Shown: positions 34,242 through 43,319 of the stretch, one piece after another
Position numbering within the stretch: position 1 is the stretch's first letter
Layout of the letters: every line of letters begins with the position of its first letter
NCBI GenBank assembly: GCA_029785825.1
Contig: JAFLYY010000001.1
Span: 1,457,374-1,521,373, forward strand
Source of the DNA: Nitrososphaerota archaeon
GTDB taxonomy: Archaea; Thermoproteota; Nitrososphaeria; Nitrososphaerales; Gagatemarchaeaceae
DNA length: 64,000 nt
Direction: 5' to 3'
Made by a program: the position numbers and the translations under genes
Notes under the pieces: generated by a model
The model's database searches: none
Told to the model about the DNA's origin: nothing
Seen by the model: only the letters and a program-made list of their open reading frames with translations

Positions 34242-34646
34242 TTGTTCGACCCTGCGTCCTTTGTCAGGGTCGCTGCATTCGGGATAGTCTACGCAGGCAT
34301 CGAGTACAGATATGTGAACAAATACGAGCGGGAACTGGTCGCCGCTGCGGACGGGGAGGTCGAGAAGCCGGTCCTGTGGGTCATGCTCCCGTACCACCTG
34401 TATCTCCTCCTCCCGCTGTTCGTCATCGTATCATACACTCCGTCGCTTACGGCCTGGGCTGGGAACGTGTTCTTCCTGGCGGGGCTGGAGGACATGACCT
34501 ACTTCGCCTGGAGGAGGACCCTAGTCTCGAAGAGTGACTGGACCACAAAGCTGATGGGGAGCATCAGGGTCGGGCCGATGGAAATCCCCCTATGGTGGCC
34601 CCTCGTAGCCGTGGTCGCAGCCGCACTATTCTGGGTCAGGATATAG
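34242..34646 (+). CDS. hypothetical four-helix membrane protein downstream of uS19
   Basis: I do not recognise this 134-residue protein. It has hydrophobic segments at about residues 8-22, 45-65, 68-88 and 116-133, with a charged loop at about 23-42, so it is probably a small integral membrane protein. It starts with TTG one base after the uS19 stop, where uL22 would be expected, and ends 1 nt before the convergent dehydrogenase gene. Its placement suggests co-expression with the ribosomal operon; no function can be proposed. Confidence 0.65.
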   Translation: MFDPASFVRVAAFGIVYAGIEYRYVNKYERELVAAADGEVEKPVLWVMLPYHLYLLLPLFVIVSYTPSLTAWAGNVFFLAGLEDMTYFAWRRTLVSKSDWTTKLMGSIRVGPMEIPLWWPLVAVVAAALFWVRI

Positions 34647-36233
34647 CTACCTGACATCGGTCTGGGACTGGTCCCTGAGGAAGTTGAGAAGATAGAATGG
34701 GCTTCCCATCCCCTTCCCAGTCACGCCGCTCGCCTTCCACCCCGTGAATGACTGTGCGCCGGGCCATGCCCCGGTGGTCGACCCGCCACTCCTGTTGGCG
34801 TAAGTGACGCCGAAGCCGATGGTGCCGAAGAACCTCTTGATTTCCCTGGGGTCCCTTGAGAATATCCCTGCCGTGAGGCCGTAGTCGGTGGCGTTCGCCC
34901 TGGACAAAGCCTCGTCGAGTGAACTGAACCCGTTCACTACTACGAATGGGACGAATAGTTCGTCCCTGACCAGCCTGCTGTCTTCGGGGACGTCAGCCAC
35001 GACCGTGGGGGAGACGTAAAACCCCTTGGAGGCGTCCAAGACCCGGCCGCCGGCCACAGCTCTTCCTCCCAACTGTTTCGCATCCTCAACCGCCTTCCTG
35101 AAGGTCTCGACCGCCTTGGCGTTGATGACGGGGCCCATGAAGGTCTGTTTCTCCCGCGGGTCACCCACCACGACCTTCTCTACCCGCTCCTTCAGCACCT
35201 CGATGAACTTGTCCTTCACCTCTTTTTGGACATATACCCTAGAAGTGGCGCTGCACTTCTGCCCGCCGTAACCGAAAGCCGCCCGGACGGTTCCCTCCAC
35301 CGCCCTGGAGATATCTGCCTTCGCCGTCACTATGGTCGGGTTCTTGCTCCCCATTTCGAGAAGAATCGGCTTCGGGTAGGGTTGCTCAGAATGGAAGCGC
35401 CTGAAAAGTCTCATCCCGACTTCCCTGGAGCCTGTGAAAGCTATACCGTCGACGTCCGGGCTAGTGACGAACTCGTCCTCGAACGCACCGCCCGGGCCGG
35501 TGACGAAGTTCACAGCGCCTTCGGAGACCCCGGCGTCCACGTACAACTGGTAGAGCATCAACCCGGTGAGCGGCGCCTCACTGGTCGGCTTGAGGACGAC
35601 CGAGTTGCCGGTGATTAGGGCCCCCATTGCCATCCCGTTGGCAAGCATGAAAGGAAAGTTGAACGGGGAGATGACGGGCCAGACCCCGAAGGGCTTCAGG
35701 ACGTCGAGATTCCGCTCCCCAGGGCCGCCAGGTCCCATCTTGATGCAGTACCCCTTTTCCCTCCGCATGACCCCGACGTAGTATCTTACCGCGTCCATTG
35801 CTTCCCAGCACTCGGCGAGGGCCTCGAGCCTGTTCTTCCCCACCTCGTATGTTATGGCGGCTGCGATGTCGAACTTTCTCTCGTCGATTAGCTTGGCGTA
35901 CCTCTCCATGACCCTGACCCTCTCCTGCCAGGGTTTCGAACTCCAGGTCGCGAACCCCTTCCTGGCCGCCTCGATGGAGGCCTTCGCGTGCTCTCTGGTC
36001 CCCACCTGGAACCTGCCGACGACTATGGAAGTATCGATGGGGCTCCGGTGCTCGAACTCCCCGGCAGCCGACCAGACCTCCTTTCCCCCGATATACATCG
36101 GGTGTCTCTCTCCGAGGTGCGGCTCGAGGCGCCCGAGGGCCGACTCGTACCTGGGGTCAAGGCTCTCGTCTGCGAAGAGCGTTACGTAGGTGACCTTTCT
36201 GGCGGACTTCTTTGAGGAGGAACCTTTTGGCAT
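34647..36233 (-). CDS. 1-pyrroline-5-carboxylate dehydrogenase-type aldehyde dehydrogenase
   Basis: A 528-residue ALDH that most resembles P5C dehydrogenases, which oxidise glutamate semialdehyde to glutamate in proline breakdown. Seen: a ~50-residue N-terminal extension before YIGGKEVWS, PFNFPFMLANG, the VLKPTSEAPLTG cofactor loop, catalytic Glu in LLEMGSKNPTIV, and catalytic Cys in GYGGQKCSATSRVYV, whose wording is typical of P5CDH. I start at the ATG at 36233; the stretch further upstream overlaps lipB and is not conserved. It lies 38 nt after lipB and may belong to that operon. Confidence 0.85.
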   Translation of the reverse strand: MPKGSSSKKSARKVTYVTLFADESLDPRYESALGRLEPHLGERHPMYIGGKEVWSAAGEFEHRSPIDTSIVVGRFQVGTREHAKASIEAARKGFATWSSKPWQERVRVMERYAKLIDERKFDIAAAITYEVGKNRLEALAECWEAMDAVRYYVGVMRREKGYCIKMGPGGPGERNLDVLKPFGVWPVISPFNFPFMLANGMAMGALITGNSVVLKPTSEAPLTGLMLYQLYVDAGVSEGAVNFVTGPGGAFEDEFVTSPDVDGIAFTGSREVGMRLFRRFHSEQPYPKPILLEMGSKNPTIVTAKADISRAVEGTVRAAFGYGGQKCSATSRVYVQKEVKDKFIEVLKERVEKVVVGDPREKQTFMGPVINAKAVETFRKAVEDAKQLGGRAVAGGRVLDASKGFYVSPTVVADVPEDSRLVRDELFVPFVVVNGFSSLDEALSRANATDYGLTAGIFSRDPREIKRFFGTIGFGVTYANRSGGSTTGAWPGAQSFTGWKASGVTGKGMGSPFYLLNFLRDQSQTDVR

Positions 36234-36271
36234 GAAAACAGGCGTCGGTACCCCCGCTAAAATCTTGTCGC

Positions 36272-36910
36272 CTAACCTTCTCTCACAAGGTGCTGGTGGA
36301 CCAGCTGGACCCCGAAGACGTTCGAGTATTCCCTGGCGAAGTGGGCCTTGACATCGTCCAGGGGGATTGGGTGCCCGAGGATCTTCTGCATCGAAGTCAT
36401 GGTCGAGGGGTCGAGGCCACAAGGCCTGATGAGTTCGAAAAACCCGAGCTCGGTGTTGACGTTCAGCGCGAAGCCGTGGTAGGTCACCCAGTCCGTGACC
36501 GCCACCCCTATGGACGCCAGCTTCTTTCCTTCGACCCAGATACCCGGATGGCCCTCCACCCTCTCGCCGACGATCCCATAGTCTCGGACGGTGTCGATGA
36601 CTGACTGCTCGATGTTGCGGACGTGCCTCCGGACATCGTGGTCCGCGAGGAGGACTATGGGATATCCCACGAGCTGGCCCGGGCCGTGATAGGTCGCGTC
36701 CCCGCCCCTTTCGACCTGGAAGACAGGGATGCTCTGGGGCTTGATGTTGGTCGGAGATGTCTTGCGACCGAGGGTTATGACATGAGGGTGCTCCACCAGG
36801 ACGAGGGAGTCTGGTATCTCCCCCCTGGCTCGTTTCGCAGCGAGTTCCCTTTGAAGCTCTAGGGCCCCGCCGTACTCCATCCTCTCGAAGTCGAGGAGGT
36901 ATCCGTTCAT
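36272..36910 (-). CDS. lipB: lipoyl(octanoyl) transferase
   Basis: Moves octanoyl groups from acyl carrier to lipoyl domains, the first step of lipoate assembly before LipA inserts sulfur. The 212 residues contain VEHPHVITLGR, the signature RGGDATYHGPGQLVGYP, the catalytic Lys/Cys pair (KLASIGVAV and IRPCGL), and NVNTELGFF. The start overlaps the E3 stop by 4 nt, so it is co-translated with the dehydrogenase complex that needs lipoylation. LipA lies at the other end of the same operon. Confidence 0.96.
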   Translation of the reverse strand: MNGYLLDFERMEYGGALELQRELAAKRARGEIPDSLVLVEHPHVITLGRKTSPTNIKPQSIPVFQVERGGDATYHGPGQLVGYPIVLLADHDVRRHVRNIEQSVIDTVRDYGIVGERVEGHPGIWVEGKKLASIGVAVTDWVTYHGFALNVNTELGFFELIRPCGLDPSTMTSMQKILGHPIPLDDVKAHFAREYSNVFGVQLVHQHLVREG

Positions 36911-38304
36911 GACCTGAGCTGATGTATCGGATGGCCAGCCGCGGACTCGGACGCCTCCATTATCGCCTCTGGGAGGGTCGGGTGGGGGTGGATGGTCAGG
37001 GCGATGTCTTCGACGGTCGCCCCCATTTCGATGGCGAGGGCAGCTTCACTTATCAGGTTCGACGCCTCGGGGCCCACGATCTGGACTCCCAGCACGAGCC
37101 CGTCCTGCTCGTTGGAGACTATCTTCACGAAGCCTTCGGGTTCTCCGGCTGACAGCGCCCTTCCAAGGGCAGCGAATTGGAACCTGCTCTTCCTGACCTG
37201 ATAGCCCGCCTCGACGGCCTTGGCTTCTGTCAGCCCCGCGCTGGCGACTTCTGGGTCGCAGAAGACCGCGTCAGGGACCACCTTCCAGTCCGCTGCCGAA
37301 GGGAGCCCCGCTATGCACTCGGCCGCCACGACCCCTTCCTTGGACGCCTTGTGGGCGAGGAGTGGTGGTCCCCTCACATCTCCGATAGCATAGACCCCCG
37401 GGACGTTGGTCTGCATCTTTTCGTTGGTAAGCACATACCCCCTGGAGTCGGTCTGTACCCCTATGGCCTGGAGGTTCAGCTTCTCTGTCCTAGGCTTTCG
37501 ACCAACGCTCACCAGAATCCTGTCGGCAGTGGCGCTCTGCTTCCCTTCTGGGGACTCTATCTCTACTTCGGCCTCTCCTCCTTTCTTCACGATGCGTGAC
37601 ACCTTGGACTTCAGATGGATCTTCACCCCTTTCGACTCGAGCTTCCTGTGGACTACCCTGACCACTTCTGGGTCGCTCCCCGGGAGCAGCTGGTCCATTA
37701 TCTCGACGATGGTGATGGCGCTCCCAAGTTTCTGGAACATCGAAGCGAACTCCAGGCCGATGGCACCTCCTCCTACTATCATGAGTCGGCCCGGGGCCCC
37801 TTTTAGTTCGAGGCCCTCCTTCGAACTTATGACCAGGTCGCCGTCGAATTCCAAGCCGGGGAGGCTCGATGACCTCGTCCCGGTCGCTATCACGAGATTC
37901 CTGAAGGCGACATCCTCCTTTCCCTTCGCCGTCGTTACCACAAGCCTCCCGGCGGCCGCGACCTCCGCCTCTCCGGTCAAGACGGTGGCGTGGTACCCCC
38001 TGAGGAGGCCCTCCACCCCGCTCACGAGCCTGGAGACCACCTCCCCCTTCCACTTCTGCATCTGGACGAAGTCCACGGAGATGCCTGACGACTTCACCCC
38101 GAACCTCTCGGCGTCCTTCACCCTGTCGACCAGCTTCGCGACGGTGATGAGCGACTTCGATGGAATGCACCCGTAGTTCAGACACTCCCCGCCCAGCCTG
38201 TCTGCTTCCACCACTACCGTCTTCAGTCCCAGCTGGGCGGCGCGGATGGCACAGACGTAACCCCCTGGTCCGCCGCCTATGATTGCGACATCTGCTTCGA
38301 TCAT
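36907..38304 (-). CDS. lpdA: dihydrolipoamide dehydrogenase (E3)
   Basis: Reoxidises dihydrolipoamide on E2 with FAD and NAD+. The 465 residues contain the N-terminal FAD fold IIGGGPGGYVCAIRA, the redox disulfide in GGECLNYGCIPSKSL (CxxxxC), the NAD fold IVGGGAIGLEFASMF, the FAD contact YAIGDVRGPPLLAHKA and the C-terminal active-site His-Glu in HPHPTLPEAIMEA. Third subunit gene of the complex, 55 nt after E2; the stop overlaps lipB. Confidence 0.97.
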   Translation of the reverse strand: MIEADVAIIGGGPGGYVCAIRAAQLGLKTVVVEADRLGGECLNYGCIPSKSLITVAKLVDRVKDAERFGVKSSGISVDFVQMQKWKGEVVSRLVSGVEGLLRGYHATVLTGEAEVAAAGRLVVTTAKGKEDVAFRNLVIATGTRSSSLPGLEFDGDLVISSKEGLELKGAPGRLMIVGGGAIGLEFASMFQKLGSAITIVEIMDQLLPGSDPEVVRVVHRKLESKGVKIHLKSKVSRIVKKGGEAEVEIESPEGKQSATADRILVSVGRKPRTEKLNLQAIGVQTDSRGYVLTNEKMQTNVPGVYAIGDVRGPPLLAHKASKEGVVAAECIAGLPSAADWKVVPDAVFCDPEVASAGLTEAKAVEAGYQVRKSRFQFAALGRALSAGEPEGFVKIVSNEQDGLVLGVQIVGPEASNLISEAALAIEMGATVEDIALTIHPHPTLPEAIMEASESAAGHPIHQLRS

Positions 38305-38359
38305 GAGGACTCTGACGTCGCGACGTGCTATCGGCTTAAACGTTGCTGGTCCGTACCGG

Positions 38360-39571
38360 CTAGAGCACTTCGGCCAGGAGCTTCTTGGTGTCCTGGATGG
38401 TGTCTATGACCTTGGACGTGAACCTGGCGGCGTAGGCGCCGTCCATAACCCTGTGGTCGAAAGAGAGCGAGAGGTAGGTAGTGTCCCTCACTTCGATCTT
38501 CCCGTCACGGACCACCGGCCTCTTTGCAATCTTGTGGAGCCCGAGTATGGCGACCTCAGGGATGTTGATGATCGGGGTGGCGAAGAGCCCTCCTATGGCC
38601 CCGACGTTGGTTATAGTGAAGGTCGAGCCTCTGACCTCGTCCAGGGAGAGCTGGCCGCTCCTCGCCCTCTCCGAGAGATTCGAGATCTCTCCAGCCAACT
38701 CGAAGATGTCTTTCCTATCGACGTCCCTGACCACGGGGACGACAAGCCCCTGCTCGGTGTCGGTCGCTATCCCGATGTTGTAGTACTTCTTCAGGACGAT
38801 GTTGCCTGCCTGCTCGTCCAGGGACGAGTTTGCGTAGGGGAATCCCTTGAGGGCCGGGACCAGCGCTTTGATGAAGAACGGAAGGAACGTCAGGTGGACT
38901 CCCCTCTTTTCCGCGCTCCCCCTGAAGGCGTCCCGCAGCTGGACGAGCTCGGTCATGTCTGCCTCGTCCACGTGGGTAACCTGGGCGGTTGTCCGGAGGG
39001 ACTTTGACATCCGATCGGCGATGGTCCTCCTCAGTCCCCGTAGCGGGACCATCTCCTCCCTCGGGCCCGCCTTGACCGCCGACGGAGGCATGGGGACTGT
39101 CATGGTTGCTGTCACAGAGCCCGACGCTGACCGCTTCACATCCTCATCTGTGACCCTTCCTGCGGGTCCCGAACCGTGGAGAGCCGAGATGTCCACCCCG
39201 AGCTCTCTGGCGAGCCTGCGAGTCGCCGGGGAGGCGATGACCTGACCAGCAGAGACGAGAGGCGGAACAGCACCCTGGGCGGGTACCTGTTGAGGCTGAC
39301 GGGGCTGAACGGTTGGAGCGGCCACGATCGGACCCGACTCTCCGTCGTCAATCACCATTATCGTCTGGCCGACCTTGGCGACGTCGCCCTCTTTCACAAG
39401 CAGCTTCGTGACCTTTCCGCCACGCGGGGACGGAATCTGGACGTTCACCTTGTCTGTCATGACCTCCACTATCGGCTGGTCCTCCTTGACCTGATCCCCT
39501 TCCTTCGTCATCCACTTCAGTATCTCCCCTTCGGTAATCCCTTCTCCCAGGTCTGGCAGCTTGAACTCCAT
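38360..39571 (-). CDS. 2-oxoacid dehydrogenase E2, dihydrolipoyl acyltransferase
   Basis: Core subunit that carries acyl groups on lipoate and passes them to CoA. The 403 residues show one N-terminal lipoyl domain (residues 1-78) with the lipoyl Lys in EVMTDKVNVQIPS, a Pro/Gln/Ala linker, a peripheral-subunit-binding domain (about 110-150; ATRRLARELGVD, GPAGRVTDEDV), a second linker, and the catalytic domain ending with the HxxxDG motif in DHRVMDGAYAARF. It lies 55 nt after E1. Sequence alone does not settle pyruvate versus branched-chain 2-oxoacid as substrate. Confidence 0.95.
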   Translation of the reverse strand: MEFKLPDLGEGITEGEILKWMTKEGDQVKEDQPIVEVMTDKVNVQIPSPRGGKVTKLLVKEGDVAKVGQTIMVIDDGESGPIVAAPTVQPRQPQQVPAQGAVPPLVSAGQVIASPATRRLARELGVDISALHGSGPAGRVTDEDVKRSASGSVTATMTVPMPPSAVKAGPREEMVPLRGLRRTIADRMSKSLRTTAQVTHVDEADMTELVQLRDAFRGSAEKRGVHLTFLPFFIKALVPALKGFPYANSSLDEQAGNIVLKKYYNIGIATDTEQGLVVPVVRDVDRKDIFELAGEISNLSERARSGQLSLDEVRGSTFTITNVGAIGGLFATPIINIPEVAILGLHKIAKRPVVRDGKIEVRDTTYLSLSFDHRVMDGAYAARFTSKVIDTIQDTKKLLAEVL

Positions 39572-39626
39572 TGAGGAGCGCGGCCCTCTGGAGGGTTAAA
39601 AACTCTGCATGCTTGCGATGGGGAGC

Positions 39627-41777
39627 CTAGTACCTGACTAGCTCGAGCGCAGCCTTCGCTATCCCTTCCTTGCTGGGAATGTAGTAGTCCTCGAGCTTCG
39701 CGAGTGGTATTGGTATGTCGAAGCCAGTCATCCTCCTGATGGGCGCCCTCAGGTAGTCCAATGCCCTCTCCGCCACTGTGGCCGCGACCTCGGCCCCGAC
39801 ACCGGCAGTCCGGGGCGCTTCGTGGACGACCACCAATCTGCCGGTCTTCCTGACCGAGCCAAGGACGGTGTTGAAGTCTATCGGAGAGACAGTCCGGAGG
39901 TCAACCACCTCGGCAGACACTGACTGCTCCGCCTGGAGCTCCTCCGCTGCCTGCGTAGTCGGGATCATCATCGCGCCGTAGGAGACGAGGGTGACGTCAC
40001 GCCCCTCCCTCGTGACCTTCGCCTTCCCTATGGGGATCATGTACTCCTCTTCAGGGACCTCGGCCTTGGGAGAGTCGTAGATCTTCTTGGGTTCCATGAA
40101 GACGACCGGGTCGGGATCTACCAGGGCTGACGCGAGCAGCCCCTTGGCGTCATAAGGGGTCGAGGGGACGACCACCTTGAGGCCTGGAGTGTGCACGAAG
40201 TAGGCTTCGGGTGACTCGGAGTGAAGCTCGGGGGGCCTTATCCCCGCCCCGTAGGGGAACCTGATCACCCCTCTGGCTGCGAACCTTCCTCGGGTCCTGT
40301 TCCTCATCCTGGCGATGTGACTGAAGATCTGATCGAATGCCGGGAACGTGAAGCCGTCGAACTGGAACTCGGCCACGGGGACCAGGCCTCCGAGAGAGAG
40401 CCCGACGAAGATTCCGGCGATGCCCAGCTCGGCGAGCGGGGTGTCGAAGACTCTGTCGGGCCCGAACTCGTCGTAGAGCCCTCGGGTCACCTGGAAGACG
40501 CCTCCGTTCTTCGCTACGTCTTCTCCGAAGATCACCACCCTCTTGTCACGTTGCATCCCCTCTCTCAGGGCCATGTTTACCGCGTTCCTGATGTTGACCC
40601 CCTGCCTCCCTCCTGTGGCAGTCGGCTCAGGGGCGGATTCTACGGGCCTTGGCTCCGTGCCGAAACGCTCGGACTTCTCGGCGACGAGGGCCTGGGTGAG
40701 CGCAGAAAAGGTGTAGTCGAAGATCGTCGACGGCTCAGAGGGCGGGGTGTTGCGGTAGGCGGCGATGGCGTCGCTCAACCTCGCCTGTGCGGACTCGGCC
40801 ACCACTTCCTTCGACCTGTCGTCCAGGAGCCCCCTGGACCTGAGGTACTTTTCGAACCTGACGATGGGGCCCCGCTTCTCCCAGTCCACGACCTCGTCAG
40901 GGGCCTTCAGCTTGTTGGAGACCAGCTCCGCGGTTGTGTGCGGCCCCATCCTGTATGTGGAGTATTCGATGAGCGTCGGGCCGCCTCCCCGGCGCGCCTT
41001 GTCGACAGCGTACTTCGTGGCCTCGTACGAAGCGATGGCGTCGTTCCCGTCGACTAGTATCCCCTCGAACCCATAGGCGACAGCCTTCTGGGCTATGGTC
41101 TTCGAAGCGGTCTGGGCGCTTCTCTTCACGGATAGGGCCCACTGGTTGTTCTCGACTCCGAAGACTACAGGGAGCTTGTTGACCCCTGCGAAGTTCAGGG
41201 CCTCGTGGAAGTCTGCCTTCGACGTTCCGCCGTCTCCGGTCACCACGTAAGCCACCGACTTCTCTCCTTCGAGGCGCTTAGCCATGGCCAGCCCTGCTGC
41301 ATGTGGGAGCTGCGTCGCGACCGGGACCGCGAGAGGAAGCATGTTCAGGTTTTCGGGTATCTGCATCCCTCTTTCATCTCCCCCCCAGTACAGGAGGAGT
41401 TTGAGCGCAGGCATGCCGAATGCGAGCATCCCTGCCGAGTCCCTGTACATCGGGACGTACCAGTCCTGTTTTTCGAGCGCGTTCACAGGTCCGACCTGCG
41501 CTGCCTCCTGCCCCTTCCCCGGCGCGTAGGTCCCAATCTCTCTCAGCGTGGAGAGGTTGGTCGCCTTGTCGTCGAAAAGCCTCCCGAAGACGAGCTGCTC
41601 GTACATTCTCTTCAGGGTCTCGGATGAAAGGTTGGGGTCCTTCCCTCTGATGGTGCCGTCTGGCGTCAGCCTCTGGAACAGGAAGTCCTTGGCGTCTGTG
41701 AATCTGAAGTCCGCCTCGCTGAAAATCCTAGGGACGGCGTCAGTCCCCGCGCTCTTCAGAGAGTCTGCTTCTGTCAA
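39627..41777 (-). CDS. 2-oxoacid dehydrogenase E1, fused alpha and beta subunits
   Basis: Thiamine-diphosphate enzyme that decarboxylates the 2-oxoacid and acylates E2. The protein has 716 residues. Residues ~60-370 are an E1-alpha domain with the ThDP motif GDGGTSKADFHEAL...NNQWALS; after a short linker (about 375-395) residues ~395-716 form an E1-beta domain (EGMQRDKRVVIFGEDVAKNGG, EFQFDGFTFPAFDQI, LVVVHEAPRTAGVGAEV). Most archaeal and bacterial complexes of this type encode alpha and beta separately, so this is a natural fusion. The start overlaps the lipA stop by 4 nt. Confidence 0.94.
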   Translation of the reverse strand: MTEADSLKSAGTDAVPRIFSEADFRFTDAKDFLFQRLTPDGTIRGKDPNLSSETLKRMYEQLVFGRLFDDKATNLSTLREIGTYAPGKGQEAAQVGPVNALEKQDWYVPMYRDSAGMLAFGMPALKLLLYWGGDERGMQIPENLNMLPLAVPVATQLPHAAGLAMAKRLEGEKSVAYVVTGDGGTSKADFHEALNFAGVNKLPVVFGVENNQWALSVKRSAQTASKTIAQKAVAYGFEGILVDGNDAIASYEATKYAVDKARRGGGPTLIEYSTYRMGPHTTAELVSNKLKAPDEVVDWEKRGPIVRFEKYLRSRGLLDDRSKEVVAESAQARLSDAIAAYRNTPPSEPSTIFDYTFSALTQALVAEKSERFGTEPRPVESAPEPTATGGRQGVNIRNAVNMALREGMQRDKRVVIFGEDVAKNGGVFQVTRGLYDEFGPDRVFDTPLAELGIAGIFVGLSLGGLVPVAEFQFDGFTFPAFDQIFSHIARMRNRTRGRFAARGVIRFPYGAGIRPPELHSESPEAYFVHTPGLKVVVPSTPYDAKGLLASALVDPDPVVFMEPKKIYDSPKAEVPEEEYMIPIGKAKVTREGRDVTLVSYGAMMIPTTQAAEELQAEQSVSAEVVDLRTVSPIDFNTVLGSVRKTGRLVVVHEAPRTAGVGAEVAATVAERALDYLRAPIRRMTGFDIPIPLAKLEDYYIPSKEGIAKAALELVRY

Positions 41778-42700
41778 GCGTGACTTTCGGCCGCGGCGCC
41801 CATATAAGATTGGTGTCCCTTCCGGTCCTTTTCGACCGCTCTTCTGACGAAGAGTTCGCCGGCCCGGTAACTGCTCCTCACAAGAGGGCCTGACGCGACA
41901 TAAAGGAACCCCAGCCCCTCCCCAATGGACCTGTAGCGCTCGAACCTGTCTGGGGGAACGTACTCCTCCACCCTGACGTGCCTCGCTGACGGCCTGAGAT
42001 ACTGACCTACGGTGAGGAAATCGACCCCTGCCAACCTCAGGTGCGTCATGGCCTGAGCCACCTCCTCCTCAGACTCCCCCAGCCCCACCATGACGGACGA
42101 CTTCGTGAAGACGCGGGGGTCGAGTTTCTTTACGTTCCTCAGGACGGAGAGGGATTGCCAGTAGGTCGCCCGTGGGTCCCTCACCTTGCCCGTGAGAGTC
42201 ATTGTCGTTTCGATGTTATGGGCGATTACGTCAGGCCGTGCTTCGACCACTTTCCTCAGGTCTTGCAAGTCCCCCTGAAAGTCAGGAATCAGGACCTCGA
42301 CTAGGGTCCGTGGATTCTTCTCTTTCACAAGCCTGATGGTCCTGGCGAAGTGAGAAGCACCTCCGTCAGGCAGGTCGTCCCTGTCGACGGACGTGAGAAC
42401 AACGTAGGTCAGCCCCATCTGCGACAAGGCAAACGCTACGTTCTCTGGCTCTAACGCGTCGATTACCCCCTGAGGCTTCCCGGGCGTGACCATGCAGAAC
42501 CTGCAGGCGCGAGAGCAGACGTCCCCCATCAGCATGAGGGTGGCGGTCCCGCCCCCCCAGCACTCATGGATGTTTGGGCAGTGTGCCTCCTCGCAGACCG
42601 TGTGGAGGTTCAGGCGCTTGAAGAGTCCCTTGAGGTCCTGGTAGGTTTCCCCGCCCGGAGGCTCTATGGTGAGCCACCTGGGTTTCGGTTCGGCTAGCAA
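41774..42700 (-). CDS. lipA: lipoyl synthase
   Basis: Radical-SAM enzyme that inserts two sulfur atoms into octanoyl groups on lipoyl domains. The 308 residues carry the auxiliary cluster motif CEEAHCPNIHEC (about residues 36-47), the radical-SAM motif CSRACRFCMV (about 62-71) and the C-terminal RSSYRAGE, whose Ser is the family's unusual cluster ligand. It lies 2 nt after the regulator and overlaps E1 by 4 nt. With lipB it makes the lipoylation pathway complete inside this operon. Confidence 0.97.
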   Translation of the reverse strand: MLAEPKPRWLTIEPPGGETYQDLKGLFKRLNLHTVCEEAHCPNIHECWGGGTATLMLMGDVCSRACRFCMVTPGKPQGVIDALEPENVAFALSQMGLTYVVLTSVDRDDLPDGGASHFARTIRLVKEKNPRTLVEVLIPDFQGDLQDLRKVVEARPDVIAHNIETTMTLTGKVRDPRATYWQSLSVLRNVKKLDPRVFTKSSVMVGLGESEEEVAQAMTHLRLAGVDFLTVGQYLRPSARHVRVEEYVPPDRFERYRSIGEGLGFLYVASGPLVRSSYRAGELFVRRAVEKDRKGHQSYMGAAAESHA

Positions 42701-42702
42701 GT

Positions 42703-43137
42703 TCAGCGGCCCGCGAGGAGTTTCAGCCTGTCAAAATCCTTTGCGGAGAAGGTTCCCTCGCAGGCGCAACATCCTTCGACCTTGAAGCCAGGTTCAAGGT
42801 CCCCGTGAAGTAGACACATCATCTTGTTGAACCTGATGTAATCCAGGACCTCGGTCATCGATCGGAGGGCTTCCCGGAATTCCGGCTGGTCTCGGGAGAG
42901 TTCTTTCGCTATCTCGTCCGCTGCCTTCGCGACCGTCGAGTCAGCTTCGAGATTCACCATCATCCCTCTCGTCTTCCTGGCGTAGTTGCTCACCGAGGCT
43001 TGCGTGACGCCCAGGCGCCTCGCGACCATCTGCTGGGTCATCTGATAGTCATCCTGAAGTCTCCTCGCCACCATGGCTCTGAGGGCTGGTAGAGCGGACT
43101 TCGCCACGATTTCGTATGGACTTATCAGCCGGGACAT
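42703..43137 (-). CDS. HTH transcriptional regulator of the lipoate/2-oxoacid dehydrogenase operon (predicted)
   Basis: A 144-residue archaeal regulator. Seen: a helix-turn-helix at about residues 33-58 (MTQQMVARRLGVTQASVSNYAR), a helical middle, and a C-terminal segment with Cys at LLHG-preceding MMCLL and in EGCCACEGTF, which could bind a metal, Fe-S cluster or thiol ligand. It is the first gene of the lipA-E1-E2-E3-lipB unit, 2 nt before lipA. The inverted repeat at 43147-43160, between its TATA box and start, is the likely operator, so self-regulation and control of the operon are expected. The ligand is unknown; a link to lipoyl or redox status is speculation. Confidence 0.82.
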   Translation of the reverse strand: MSRLISPYEIVAKSALPALRAMVARRLQDDYQMTQQMVARRLGVTQASVSNYARKTRGMMVNLEADSTVAKAADEIAKELSRDQPEFREALRSMTEVLDYIRFNKMMCLLHGDLEPGFKVEGCCACEGTFSAKDFDRLKLLAGR

Positions 43138-43146
43138 CCAGTTTCA

Positions 43147-43160
43147 ATAACGTATGTTAT
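43147..43160. promoter_or_regulatory. inverted repeat and TATA box of the lipA/2-oxoacid dehydrogenase operon
   Basis: ATAAC-GTAT-GTTAT, with a further GTTAT at 43166-43170 and the leftward TATA box CTTATATAA at about 43167-43175. The repeat lies between the TATA box and the regulator start at 43137, where a bound repressor would block transcription. Confidence 0.6.
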
Positions 43161-43319
43161 AGTCTGTTATATAAGCCAATTCTCCGTTGGGAACTCACTT
43201 TCTCCACCTCAATCTTTCCAAGGCTGTGAAGCACCGCAAACTTATTGGATGGGGGTCGGCGGTTTCATATTCCTTCTTGGGTTTAGGCGCTTTCATACCC
43301 CATGAGGTAGGTTGACCGA

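Noticed and set aside
36234-36422. N-terminal extension of the P5C-type dehydrogenase
   Set aside because: It overlaps lipB and reads as random Arg/Pro-rich sequence; the ATG at 36233 fits the family.
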